The notes under the pieces are model-generated. The model did no database searches and was not told the origin of the DNA. It worked only from the letters and a program-made list of their open reading frames with translations. The position numbers and the translations under genes are program-made. A stretch of DNA of 64,000 bases from contig JARGNZ010000002.1 in NCBI GenBank assembly GCA_029209985.1, positions 1-64,000 of the forward strand. The letters run 5' to 3'. This DNA comes from Parvibaculaceae bacterium. Its GTDB lineage: Bacteria; Pseudomonadota; Alphaproteobacteria; Parvibaculales; Parvibaculaceae. Positions 49,349 through 58,311 of the stretch are shown piece after piece; within the stretch, counting starts at the first letter, position 1, and each line of letters starts with the position of its first letter.

Positions 49349-50756
49349 GCCTGACAGCTTAGCCTTTCGCTTGACGGCTGCGGCCGCGCTTTGGATTGGC
49401 GTGGTGTTGCTGGCGGCTGCTTTCGGCTTGACCTCGCTTTTTCGCAATGCGGTGGAAGCAAGTTTTGATACAAATCTTGATGTTGTCCTCGACAGCCTTA
49501 TTGCCTCCGCAGAGGTGGTCGAAGGCAATGAGTTGGTGATGATCCGTTCCTTGGGAGAGGCCCGTTTTCAGCGGGCTTATTCTGGTTGGTATTGGCAGAT
49601 TACCGCGCTGGACGACAGAGGCACGCCACTCGAAAAAGCCGCCACTCCGTATCGCTCTCCGTCACTGTGGGACAGTTTGCTGTCCTCGCCCGTGGATGCA
49701 GGCACGCCGTTCGATAGCATCAACCTGTCTCGCGCAGACATGTTAGGCCCTGTTGACCGCACCATTCGGGTGTTGGAGCGACGCCTTATTTTGCCTGAAA
49801 CCAATCAATACTATTCGTTTATTGTCGCGGGTGAGCGTTCCCAGATTGACGAAGAAGTCGGAAATTTCCAAGGAACCGTCTTAATCGGCTTGTTGGTTCT
49901 AGGCATTGGTGTTTTGATCGCGTTGCTTATCCAAGTTCGCTTTGGTTTGCGCCCACTTGAATCTGTCCGCGAAGCCTTGGCCGATATTCGCGAAGGCCGA
50001 GAAGACAAACTGCGTGGCGAATTTCCATCTGAAATTAGACCGTTGGCTGAAGAGCTGAATTCGCTTCTCGACTATACGACTGACATGCTGGAACGCTCGC
50101 GGACCCACGTTGGCAATCTCGCGCATGGACTAAAAACACCTCTTTCAGTTTTGGCAAATGAAAGCCGGGGAGCAGACAGCCAGCTAGCTGATATTGTGTC
50201 GCGCGAAACCGCCAATATGAAAGAGCAAGTGGCGCATCATTTGGCGCGTGCGCGGATGGCGGCAAGTGTGCGGGTGCTGGGCGCAACAACTGAAGTGCAG
50301 CCCGTGTTGGAGCGTTTGACCCACGCACTGGATAAAATTTTCAGCGACCGTGCTTTAGACATTGATTTGGATTGTGACGATGGGTTGGTGTTTCGTGGGG
50401 AAGGGCAAGACCTTGAAGAGCTGGTCGGCAACCTATTAGAAAATGCCTGTAAATGGGGCCGTTCCGAAGTGCGCATTCGGGCGTCAGCATATGCCGGAGC
50501 GACCGGCGGGGCCGCTTTATTTGAGCTGACGGTGGAAGATGATGGGCCGGGGCTGCCTGAAAATGAGCGAGAGCGGGCCCTGAAAAGAGGGGAGCGGTTA
50601 GACGAAGCCGTTCCTGGAACCGGGCTGGGCCTCTCAATTGTGAACGATTTAACCCGACTATATCGGGGGGAAATCATCTTGAGCACCTCTGATCTAGGGG
50701 GCTTGAAAGTTATTCTACGTTTGCCGCGTGTCGTTGTGTCGCAGCGCAAAGTTTAG
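49329..50756 (+). CDS. Two-component sensor histidine kinase
   Basis: 475 aa from GTG 49329, overlapping the regulator by 20 bases; a further in-frame ATG lies at 49302. Two transmembrane helices (about 17-40 and 175-197) flank a periplasmic sensor region. Then come HAMP-like residues and the H-box 'LAHGLKTPLSVLANESRG' with His266. The ATPase domain has the N box 'LLENACKWG', 'VEDDGPGLP' and 'PGTGLGLSIVNDL'. The PhoQ-like H-box (G-L-K-T-P) matches kinases that pair with PhoP-type regulators and PepSY-like proteins. Confidence 0.93.
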   Translation: MKNQKVKPDSLAFRLTAAAALWIGVVLLAAAFGLTSLFRNAVEASFDTNLDVVLDSLIASAEVVEGNELVMIRSLGEARFQRAYSGWYWQITALDDRGTPLEKAATPYRSPSLWDSLLSSPVDAGTPFDSINLSRADMLGPVDRTIRVLERRLILPETNQYYSFIVAGERSQIDEEVGNFQGTVLIGLLVLGIGVLIALLIQVRFGLRPLESVREALADIREGREDKLRGEFPSEIRPLAEELNSLLDYTTDMLERSRTHVGNLAHGLKTPLSVLANESRGADSQLADIVSRETANMKEQVAHHLARARMAASVRVLGATTEVQPVLERLTHALDKIFSDRALDIDLDCDDGLVFRGEGQDLEELVGNLLENACKWGRSEVRIRASAYAGATGGAALFELTVEDDGPGLPENERERALKRGERLDEAVPGTGLGLSIVNDLTRLYRGEIILSTSDLGGLKVILRLPRVVVSQRKV

Positions 50757-51059
50757 TTTTTCAATATAAGACGTGTCCAGATTATATTCATTGCTAAGCT
50801 TTGAATGATGCACGGTTGGGTATCGCCGTGTGCACCACAGAATTGACACCCCAATTTAGCATGGGAAAGACTTTAAGGTGTGCCTTAGGGCGCGCTTAGA
50901 GGGTTTATTGGCTCGTCGCCAGTCCACGCGCTTCGGGTGTCATGCGAATGATCTGGATTTCCTCCGATTGCGACCCCCTTCGACAATCGTTTCCAGATCA
51001 GACTAAGGCCGCTCGCTTCCCCATGGCGAGCGGCCCCTGGTTTGCCTGATGTAGAACTT
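50757..51059. other. Structured convergent intergenic region
   Basis: 303 bases between the kinase stop and the YihY stop, with no credible gene. 50950-50999 folds into a long hairpin. Its outer 8-bp stem is GATCTGGA/TCCAGATC and its inner stem CGATTGCGA pairs with 50980-50989 with one bulge. 51007-51016 pairs exactly with 51026-51035 (10 bp, 9-base loop). No T-run follows either on the plus strand. They may end both convergent transcripts or belong to a small RNA. Confidence 0.5.
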
Positions 51060-52400
51060 TTACTTTTCTTCCGTCTCAAGAAGGTCCGCAATCGTTTTAT
51101 CTCCAAAGAGACTTTCGGTGGTTTGATCAATCTCTTGATATAAAGTTTCAATCGGTTCGTAAGGCACTGCCTTTGAAATAGACAAGCTATCTTTCCCCAC
51201 ATGGGCGCGAATGAGGTGAACCACCTGTTTCAAAGGCATAAGCTCCGCCGTGCGCGCGGGCAGAAGTGTTCGTTTTGTCCCCGCACCCTCCATGACATAT
51301 TTCCCCGCATAGAGCGGCACTAAAATATCTGTCAAAATTTCTTCTGGAATGCGCAATCTATTCGTCAGTTGTTTGAAAGTAAGCGCATTTCCTCCTTGGC
51401 GGAATGCTGTTTGTAGGAGCACTAAGAGATGCAAGGCCGTTTGCTCCATTTGTAGCAATGTCAGATTGACGACACCTGATTTGGGTGAGAGATGCTGTCT
51501 GTTCTGGAAATAATAGGCGACAGAACAGCCTGTCAGCACGATAAGCCATGCGACATACATCCAAATAATGAAGAAGATGAGGCTCGCAAACGCCGAATAA
51601 ATTGCAGCATAACGTGCGCTGGTGACGACAAAATTGGCGAAGGTCCAGCCCGAAGCAACCCATAAAAGCCCTGCAACAGTGCCCCCAATCAAGGCCGCCC
51701 CGACGCTGACTTTGGTGTTTGGGACAACTAGGTACATGGCCGAAAACATGCCGATCATGACCATATAGGGAACAAGGCGTGTGGCTTGGTTTGAGATGTC
51801 TTGGATAAGAGGGTAATCGCTCATGCCCCCTAAAGCGTCAGACCCTAAGGCGGTTGCAAGCACGCCTAGCACCATGAAAATAGCAAGGGGACCGAGCAAG
51901 CCGATCGATAGAAACTCGGTGAGGCGTTTACTGATCGAGCGCCCGGTTTGAACGCGCCAAATATCATTAAAGGCACCTTCTACTTTTTGCATGGTTGATA
52001 TCAATGTGTAGATCAAAAATGCAAGGCCGACCGAACTCAAAACCCCAACATTAACTTGCTCTACAAAGCCCAATGTTTGCTCGGTAATTTTCTGCCCTTG
52101 CTCCCCAAGCGGCGCCAGAAATTCAAGCATCAGCCCTTCGGCTTTCTCGTGCACTCCGAACGCTTTGAGCAAAGCAAAGACGATGGCTAAAACAGGCACC
52201 AATGAGAGAAGCGTTGTATAAACCAAACTCATGGCTTGTAAATTGTAGCGCCCCAGAACAAGGTCGCGTGCGGTAACCCACATGATTTGCCCAATGTGCG
52301 CGCCCGACCTCTCCAGTAATCCCATGTTTTTCAATGGTTTATGCCAAAGCCATTGGTAGGCCGTGTCAATATGGGGGCGGAGCTGCATGAGCTTTTGCAT
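51060..52400 (-). CDS. YihY/BrkB family inner membrane protein
   Basis: 446 aa. Six transmembrane helices lie in the first 320 residues ('LQAMSLVYTTLLSLVPVLAIVFALL', 'GVLSSVGLAFLIYTLISTMQKVEGAFNDIWRVQ' and so on, in parts), the usual UPF0761 topology. The last 130 residues are cytoplasmic, with a winged-helix-like 'LTFKQLTNRLRIPEEILTDILVPLYAG'. The family is often annotated ribonuclease BN in error; its role is unknown. Hairpins lie just beyond its stop. Confidence 0.92.
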   Translation of the reverse strand: MQKLMQLRPHIDTAYQWLWHKPLKNMGLLERSGAHIGQIMWVTARDLVLGRYNLQAMSLVYTTLLSLVPVLAIVFALLKAFGVHEKAEGLMLEFLAPLGEQGQKITEQTLGFVEQVNVGVLSSVGLAFLIYTLISTMQKVEGAFNDIWRVQTGRSISKRLTEFLSIGLLGPLAIFMVLGVLATALGSDALGGMSDYPLIQDISNQATRLVPYMVMIGMFSAMYLVVPNTKVSVGAALIGGTVAGLLWVASGWTFANFVVTSARYAAIYSAFASLIFFIIWMYVAWLIVLTGCSVAYYFQNRQHLSPKSGVVNLTLLQMEQTALHLLVLLQTAFRQGGNALTFKQLTNRLRIPEEILTDILVPLYAGKYVMEGAGTKRTLLPARTAELMPLKQVVHLIRAHVGKDSLSISKAVPYEPIETLYQEIDQTTESLFGDKTIADLLETEEK

Positions 52401-52590
52401 GGGGAACCTCGTAAGCGCGTTTAACTAAGCATGGGTGCTAACATGATTTTAGGTCGTTGGAACGTTATATTAGCAGCTTGAAATATTAATGAACCAATGA
52501 AACGAAGCCTTAAACAAGGCGGGCGTATGCTTTTAGATCAGTAAGCGGCAACTCTCATGCAATCAAATTGACGGGCGATAGGCGTTTTCA

Positions 52591-54024
52591 ATGTCGAATG
52601 AGATCGAAAACATTAAGAATGCTGGCGAGTTGGAGGCATTCCTCGCAACGCTGCCCTCTGGCGCGGCTCTTAAATTGCTTGCCGGAATTGAGCGCCAATT
52701 AGTCCGAGGGCAAGATACTGGTTTACCGATCAGCTTAATCCGTCGAGGCATCCGCCCATTATTGCGGGAGATCAAGGGCGCACGTCCAGGTTTGCCAACA
52801 CCGCTGCGGTTGTTTTGTCAGCCGTTTGAAGATTTGCTGGTGAATGAAGAAGAGCCGGAAAAGAAGTCCGGCGTTCTGGAACGTCGATCCATTTTCCCTA
52901 TCTGGGCATGGTTGACGGAAGATCTGCTGCCCGATCTTTTGCCAGATCTTTGCGAACGCATGGCTGGCTATATCATCAAACAAGACCATGAAGCACTGAA
53001 TGCCGCTGTCGAAGTCATGTATGAAAGCTGTAGCACGGCTTTATTGTCGACCATCAAAGACCTGGAAAAGGGAAGCGCCGCGCGGGCATCAAGTGCAGCA
53101 TCCTTGGGGCAGGATAGATTTATTGAAGACGCCAAAGATATGGGCCACGCCTTATCCATCGCCAACCAAATGCTGGAATTGCAGACAAGCTTACCAAATC
53201 CAATTAATACATTTAGTGCGGCTCAAGTGCGAGAGTGCAGGGCGGTGTATGACGATGTTTATGAAACAACCCCAGAACATGCCATTTATATTGCTTATGC
53301 AACCATGGGGCGCCTCAAGCATCCATGGGAAATTTTGCGGCTGGCAAAAGATATCGCCAATCAACATGATGACGTGCTGATTTCGAAAACTGATTTTGCC
53401 GTTTTGGGAGATCGATTGCTTTTGCAAGTGGAGCAGGCCGCTCAGAACATCGCAGATATTCGACCCGGCCCCCGCAACCCGATTGCATTGGAAGAGGATG
53501 TCTATCAGTTCGCCGCGATCTCCAAAGGCATGACGGCTGAAATGGACATATTGCGCATCAGTGAATGGGGAATGCGCTTGATGGAAGCCCGCCAGATCGT
53601 GAGCACAGCCGTTGAAGATTTACTGGGGCGGTTGCCGACGCATCTCAGCGCCGCCTTGCCACTTCAACGCATTGGGGCTTTTGGACGCAGTGGGCCCCGA
53701 CGACCGGATTTATCCACACCGCCCAAAAGCGACAAAATAGACCGACTGCTGGCCAGCATTATGTTTTTAGCTCACACAGAGCCATTTGCCGAAGCGGTGT
53801 GCTCTAAAAATGCCTACGCGGAAAGCCGTGCGGAACTTGAAGAATACCTTCTGCATTACGAAGAGGGGCTGATCGAAGAAATTCGCTTGAGTGAGGGCGA
53901 GGCGCGTGCCCATGCCATGGATTTGTTAGAAGCAACCGCTGAAATGGAAGAGGTTGCGATGGGGGCGTCAGCCGCTGAGATGTTACGGCGTCGGGGACGC
54001 GTGGCGGCACAAGCCGACGCCTAA
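52591..54024 (+). CDS. Large helical protein, unrecognised
   Basis: 477 aa, without signal peptide or transmembrane segment. It is mainly alpha-helical and acidic. Notable stretches are 'GAALKLLAGIERQLVRGQDTG', 'LPDLLPDLCERMAGYIIKQ', 'YETTPEHAIYIAYATMGRLKHPWEILRLAKDIA' and 'LEEYLLHYEEGLIEEIRL' (in parts). A Gly/Pro/Ser linker near 355-380 divides it. It resembles a scaffold or regulatory bundle, but I recognise no family. It is divergent from yihY across 190 bases. Confidence 0.75.
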   Translation: MSNEIENIKNAGELEAFLATLPSGAALKLLAGIERQLVRGQDTGLPISLIRRGIRPLLREIKGARPGLPTPLRLFCQPFEDLLVNEEEPEKKSGVLERRSIFPIWAWLTEDLLPDLLPDLCERMAGYIIKQDHEALNAAVEVMYESCSTALLSTIKDLEKGSAARASSAASLGQDRFIEDAKDMGHALSIANQMLELQTSLPNPINTFSAAQVRECRAVYDDVYETTPEHAIYIAYATMGRLKHPWEILRLAKDIANQHDDVLISKTDFAVLGDRLLLQVEQAAQNIADIRPGPRNPIALEEDVYQFAAISKGMTAEMDILRISEWGMRLMEARQIVSTAVEDLLGRLPTHLSAALPLQRIGAFGRSGPRRPDLSTPPKSDKIDRLLASIMFLAHTEPFAEAVCSKNAYAESRAELEEYLLHYEEGLIEEIRLSEGEARAHAMDLLEATAEMEEVAMGASAAEMLRRRGRVAAQADA

Positions 54025-54057
54025 CCTCATGAATGTGCTGGCGAGGGTTTAGTGAGC

Positions 54058-55083
54058 TTATGCCGACAGAGCATCAACATAGGCAAACAGACCCGGATAA
54101 CCACCAGTGTGCAAAAACAAAACCGTTTCATCTGCATCTATTTGCCCGTTGGCGATTAACCCCAGCAGACCCGCCATGGCTTTGCCTGTGTAAACGGGGT
54201 CTAATAAAATTCCTTCCGTCTGAGCCAACAACTCCACAGCCGCGCGCATCTCTTCAGTGGGCACCCCGTATCCGTCGCCCAAAAACCCACCAAGCAATTC
54301 AGCCGTGTGGTGAGAGGGAACTGGAATATTCAAATGCGTGGCCAATTCTGCAATGTGAGTGTCCAGCTCGGCAACAACCTTGGGGGTGTGAGGCTTATAG
54401 ACATTGATGCCCGTCATTTTTGTATCGGATGAGAGAAGGTGGCCACCCACAGTTAGACCTGCCTGTGTGCCAAAGCTAGATGATCCGTGTACGATGCGAT
54501 CAAACGTCAGCCCCATCGCGGTTTTCTGTTGTGCGATTTCTTCAAAAGCCGCGACATACCCTAAACTCCCGATAGGGTTAGAGCCGCCAACAGGCACGAC
54601 ATAGGGCGTATGCCCCGCCTCGGAAAGTTCAGTGAGTGTTAAGCCAAAGAACTCGGCGGCGTCTATGCCTTCAGGGGCAACCCGCACATCCGCACCTAAA
54701 AGGTGATCGAGCAATAGATTGCCTGACTGGCGATACGCAGGTTCTTTGTGCGGGACTGTATCAAACAATAGCAGTGTACATTTTAGACCAGCATGCGCTG
54801 CCGCTGCCGCAGTTTGTCGCGCATGGTTAGATTGCAACGCCCCTGCAGTGACAATCGTGTCCGCCCCGCGTGCCAGCGCATCGCCAATAAGAAACTCCAG
54901 CTTGCGGGTTTTATTGCCGCCGCCAGCCAGTCCGGTCATGTCGTCTCGTTTGATATAGAGCTGGGGACAATGACCAATTTTTTCTCGGATAGCATTTTCA
55001 AACCGAGGGAGAGCGTGGAGGGGCGTGGCACCAAAAAGTAGGCTGTGGCGCGGGAAGGGGGAAAGTGAAGCAGCAAGTGTCAT
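54058..55083 (-). CDS. dcyD: D-cysteine desulfhydrase (PLP fold type II)
   Basis: 341 aa, with GGAAG before ATG 55083. It cleaves D-cysteine to pyruvate, ammonia and H2S, though close relatives are ACC deaminases. The PLP lysine sits in 'GLAGGGNKTRKLEFLIGDAL'. Further PLP contacts are 'TAGALQSNHARQTAAAAA' and 'YVVPVGGSNPIGSLGYV', with 'LDPVYTGKAMAGLL' near the C-terminus. The annotation as desulfhydrase rather than deaminase follows the family pattern and is not certain. Downstream of a CaiB gene by 19 bases on the same strand. Confidence 0.85.
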   Translation of the reverse strand: MTLAASLSPFPRHSLLFGATPLHALPRFENAIREKIGHCPQLYIKRDDMTGLAGGGNKTRKLEFLIGDALARGADTIVTAGALQSNHARQTAAAAAHAGLKCTLLLFDTVPHKEPAYRQSGNLLLDHLLGADVRVAPEGIDAAEFFGLTLTELSEAGHTPYVVPVGGSNPIGSLGYVAAFEEIAQQKTAMGLTFDRIVHGSSSFGTQAGLTVGGHLLSSDTKMTGINVYKPHTPKVVAELDTHIAELATHLNIPVPSHHTAELLGGFLGDGYGVPTEEMRAAVELLAQTEGILLDPVYTGKAMAGLLGLIANGQIDADETVLFLHTGGYPGLFAYVDALSA

Positions 55084-55102
55084 GACAAGTCTTCCAATTT
55101 AA

Positions 55103-56308
55103 TTAGATAATGCCGCGCGTACGCAGTGTGTCAATTTCAGTGGGGGGGAAACCAATTTCCGTCATGATTTCATCTGTATGTTCGCCCAGCAACGGCGCGC
55201 GGTGCACAATTCCCCCCGGTGTGTGAGAAAGCTTAACAGGCGTATCCATGACCGGGGCCGCCCCCTCGATGCCGGGAAAGGTCATGGACTTGAGATAGTC
55301 CATTGCTTGCACATGAGGGTCATCTAAAACTTGTTGCGGGGAATAAACAGGCCCCGCAGGTATGCGTGCCTGAGCAAGGGCGCTCAAAGCTTCTTGCGAG
55401 GTGAGGTCCCGTGCCCATTGCTGCGTGCGCTCAGTTAATACTGTGCCATTGTCACCGCGTGAAAGGTCGTCAGAAAATCGAGGGTCTGCTAACCATTTGT
55501 CTTCTTCTCCCATCAGCCTTGCCCATCGCTTAAACAATGGTTGCCCCATACATTGAACGAGAATCCAGCCATCTTTTGTCTCGATCATATCAGCAGGCCC
55601 CGCGTAAGGGCTTCGGCTGCCAATGGCCTCGCGGTTGTTACCGCGCAACGCTTGTTCCATAAGATGAATGTTGAAGAAGTTGAGCGCCGTTGGGAGAAGG
55701 GCGCTTTCGACCATTTGGCCTTTGCCGGTTTGTTGCTTGGACATTAAAGCGGCCAGCGTACCAAACGCGGAAAAAAGGGCCGTGCCAAAATCTACCCAAG
55801 GCGCATAACTTTTTACAGGCACTTCTGGGGTGCCTGTCATATGCGCAGCGCCACTCATGGCTTGGAGGACACCGTCAAATCCCACCCGGTCACTGTAAGG
55901 TCCACCAGCGCCAAAGGCAGAGGAAGTGGTCAAGATGATATCTGGTTTGATGGCGCGAAGCGTGTCGTAGTCCAATCCCATAGAGGCAAGGGTGGCAGGT
56001 GGCAAGTTGGCGACAACAACGTCTGCCGAAGAAACAAGACGGCGTGTGATTTCGCGTCCTTCTTCGGTCATGGGGTCGAGGGTCATCCCACGCTTATTCC
56101 GGTTCATTTGCAGGTGCATGGTGCCTTCACCGCCCTGTCCAGCTTCTGCTCCTGGTGAAGCTGGCTGTATGAACCGATCTTCGCTGCCTTCGCATTTTTC
56201 GACGCGGATGACGTCGGCGCCAAAATCGGCAAGCAGCGCCGCACAATAAGGACCTGCAATATACCTTCCGAAATCAAGCACGCGTACACCAGACAAAACA
56301 CCCGTCAT
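55103..56308 (-). CDS. CaiB/BaiF-type CoA-transferase
   Basis: 401 aa. Family III CoA-transferase features: 'VRVLDFGRYIAGPYCAALLADFGADVIRVEKCEG' at the N-terminus (in parts), 'MHLQMNRNKRGMTLD', 'AWVDFGTALFSAFGTLAAL' near the catalytic Asp, and 'RSPYAGPADMIETKDGWILVQ'. It moves CoA between carboxylic acids. The two-gene unit with the PLP enzyme suggests amino-acid-derived acid metabolism, which is inference. Confidence 0.92.
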   Translation of the reverse strand: MTGVLSGVRVLDFGRYIAGPYCAALLADFGADVIRVEKCEGSEDRFIQPASPGAEAGQGGEGTMHLQMNRNKRGMTLDPMTEEGREITRRLVSSADVVVANLPPATLASMGLDYDTLRAIKPDIILTTSSAFGAGGPYSDRVGFDGVLQAMSGAAHMTGTPEVPVKSYAPWVDFGTALFSAFGTLAALMSKQQTGKGQMVESALLPTALNFFNIHLMEQALRGNNREAIGSRSPYAGPADMIETKDGWILVQCMGQPLFKRWARLMGEEDKWLADPRFSDDLSRGDNGTVLTERTQQWARDLTSQEALSALAQARIPAGPVYSPQQVLDDPHVQAMDYLKSMTFPGIEGAAPVMDTPVKLSHTPGGIVHRAPLLGEHTDEIMTEIGFPPTEIDTLRTRGII

Positions 56309-56452
56309 TTTTTCTCTTTAATCTTTTGTTGACTTTATTCGCAATGAAAATCGTTTCCATATAGGGAAAATACCCTTTTTGGATAGGACTTACCAGATTT
56401 TCATATCTTTGAGTTTTCATCAGTACCAGTAGAATCGTTGGGGGATATCTAA

Positions 56453-58309
56453 GTGGGACTGGATATGGGGGACGGGAGTGCGAGCAGCGAGAGCCGTGCA
56501 TCTTTATTGATGCGTGACCAAGGGCGCTATACGCGATTTGGTGAATTTGTTGATCCTGAGTTAGAAACAAAATTTGTCTCACAAGCTTGGCCGGAAGTTC
56601 AAGCGCGTGCGCGGGCGGCCCTTTTGGCGTCTTTCACAATCCCTGCATCGACTATTCTTGATTTTATGGCCTTAGGGGCATCGGAGCTCTATTTTGAGCT
56701 TCTCGCCGCTCGAATTGTTGCGATACTTTTATGTTGCCTTGCAGTTTTAGTGTTCGCGCAGAAAAAACTCTACACCGCTTTTTGCTACACGCTTGCCATA
56801 GCAGAGGCATACATCTTTGCTGTCGTGCTCTTTGCTCTCGGTGTGGACGGGTTTGATCCTAGCATGTTGATGGCAACGGTCTGTGTGATTTTGGTGTGTT
56901 TCTTTTTTGGGGCGCCAAATAGAGTTCACCTTCTCTTAGCAGTGGGCCTTGCGAGTTCTTTGGGCTTTATCGCTTACGCGTCTCTCTATCTAGCCTTGCC
57001 GTCGGATACGGTGGCTTTGATGGCGATTTTATTGGCGGCGCTAAATATTCTCGGTGTCTATTCGTTACAGATAAACAATAAGATGCGCCGCTCTGAATTT
57101 TTGACAACCAATGAAAACAAAGCAGTGATGGAGCGTTTGCGACGCGAAATTACGGACCGCTGGCAAGCTGAAGGTGAAGCCCGTTCAAACGCGCTCTGGT
57201 TTCAAAGCGTGTTCCGTGCCGCTCCGTTGCCGTTGGTGTTAGTGCGCCCGTCGGATAGCAAGGTTCTGCAAGCCAATAAAGCGGCTATGGAGCTATTTGG
57301 ATTGACTGCGATCAACGCAGATGGTTTCGACCTCAAAGGGTATTTTGCAGACGGGGAGCAATCCTTAGAGGCAATTGGACGTTCCTTGGAGGATAAAAGT
57401 GAAGTCGAAATGAAACTTTCAACCCGCGAGGGCCGTGACATTTGGGCGAATGTGTCGGGGGCTGCCATTCGGTACAAAGGGGCATCGGCCATTTTGTTGG
57501 GCATTCAAGACATTACAGAACGAAGACAAGAGGCCGAAGCATTGCGGGCGGCACGTGACCATGCAGATGCCGTCAACAGGTCTAAAACTGAATTTCTGGC
57601 CAACATGAGCCATGAGCTACGTACGCCACTGAATGCTATTATTGGTTTTTCTGAAACCATTAACCGAGGGCTATTTGGGCCGATTGGCAATGAACGCTAC
57701 CGAGAGTATGCGCAAGACATCCATCACAGTGGTGTGCATTTGCTAAACGTCATCAATGACATTCTCGATCTTTCCAAAATTGAAGCAGGACACTTTGATC
57801 TTTTTGAAGAAGAAGTTGATCTGGATGATGTGTTCGGTTCAACCGCAATCATTCTGAAACCTCGCGCCGAGCAAGCCGGTGTAGCGCTTACCTATAATGC
57901 AGAGGTGAATGGTGAGTTTGAAATCTATGCGGATGGACGTGCGATCAAACAAGTGTTGATCAATCTCATTTCCAATGCGGTCAAATTTTCAGATGAAGGT
58001 GATACGGTTCATATTGGGGCCAGCATTCATCAAGATACGTTCCGTATCTATGTCCGAGACGAAGGCGTTGGAATGGCACCGGAAGATATTCCAAAAGCAT
58101 TGGCACCTTTCACACAGGTAGACGGGTCCTTGTCGCGTTCCCACGAAGGAACCGGCCTTGGCTTGCCGCTTGCCATGCGGTTGGTGGAGCTGCATGACGG
58201 TGAATTGATTATCGAAAGCACCCGTGGAGAGGGAACCACAGTTTACATAGAGCTTCCTCTCTCACGGCTCTTGTTCAATCAGGGTGCATGCCAAGAAGCC
58301 TTGTTCTAA
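56453..58309 (+). CDS. PAS-domain sensor histidine kinase, PleC/DivJ-like
   Basis: 618 aa. GTG 56453 follows GGGGGAT. Five or six transmembrane helices lie at about 45-205, then a PAS domain at about 240-365. The H-box is 'FLANMSHELRTPLNAIIGFSETI' (in parts), with His387. The ATPase has the N box 'NLISNAVKFS', G1 'DEGVGMAPEDI' and 'GTGLGLPLAMRLVELH'. The 'RTPLNAIIGFSE' type is that of PleC/DivJ kinases controlling CtrA in Alphaproteobacteria. No cognate regulator is adjacent. The stop lies two bases from the convergent acylase stop. Confidence 0.9.
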   Translation: MGLDMGDGSASSESRASLLMRDQGRYTRFGEFVDPELETKFVSQAWPEVQARARAALLASFTIPASTILDFMALGASELYFELLAARIVAILLCCLAVLVFAQKKLYTAFCYTLAIAEAYIFAVVLFALGVDGFDPSMLMATVCVILVCFFFGAPNRVHLLLAVGLASSLGFIAYASLYLALPSDTVALMAILLAALNILGVYSLQINNKMRRSEFLTTNENKAVMERLRREITDRWQAEGEARSNALWFQSVFRAAPLPLVLVRPSDSKVLQANKAAMELFGLTAINADGFDLKGYFADGEQSLEAIGRSLEDKSEVEMKLSTREGRDIWANVSGAAIRYKGASAILLGIQDITERRQEAEALRAARDHADAVNRSKTEFLANMSHELRTPLNAIIGFSETINRGLFGPIGNERYREYAQDIHHSGVHLLNVINDILDLSKIEAGHFDLFEEEVDLDDVFGSTAIILKPRAEQAGVALTYNAEVNGEFEIYADGRAIKQVLINLISNAVKFSDEGDTVHIGASIHQDTFRIYVRDEGVGMAPEDIPKALAPFTQVDGSLSRSHEGTGLGLPLAMRLVELHDGELIIESTRGEGTTVYIELPLSRLLFNQGACQEALF

Positions 58310-58311
58310 AG

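Noticed and set aside
53710-53718. Perfect DnaA box TTATCCACA
   Set aside because: A single box inside the coding region of the 477-aa protein, with no cluster of boxes or AT-rich unwinding element, so not an origin.
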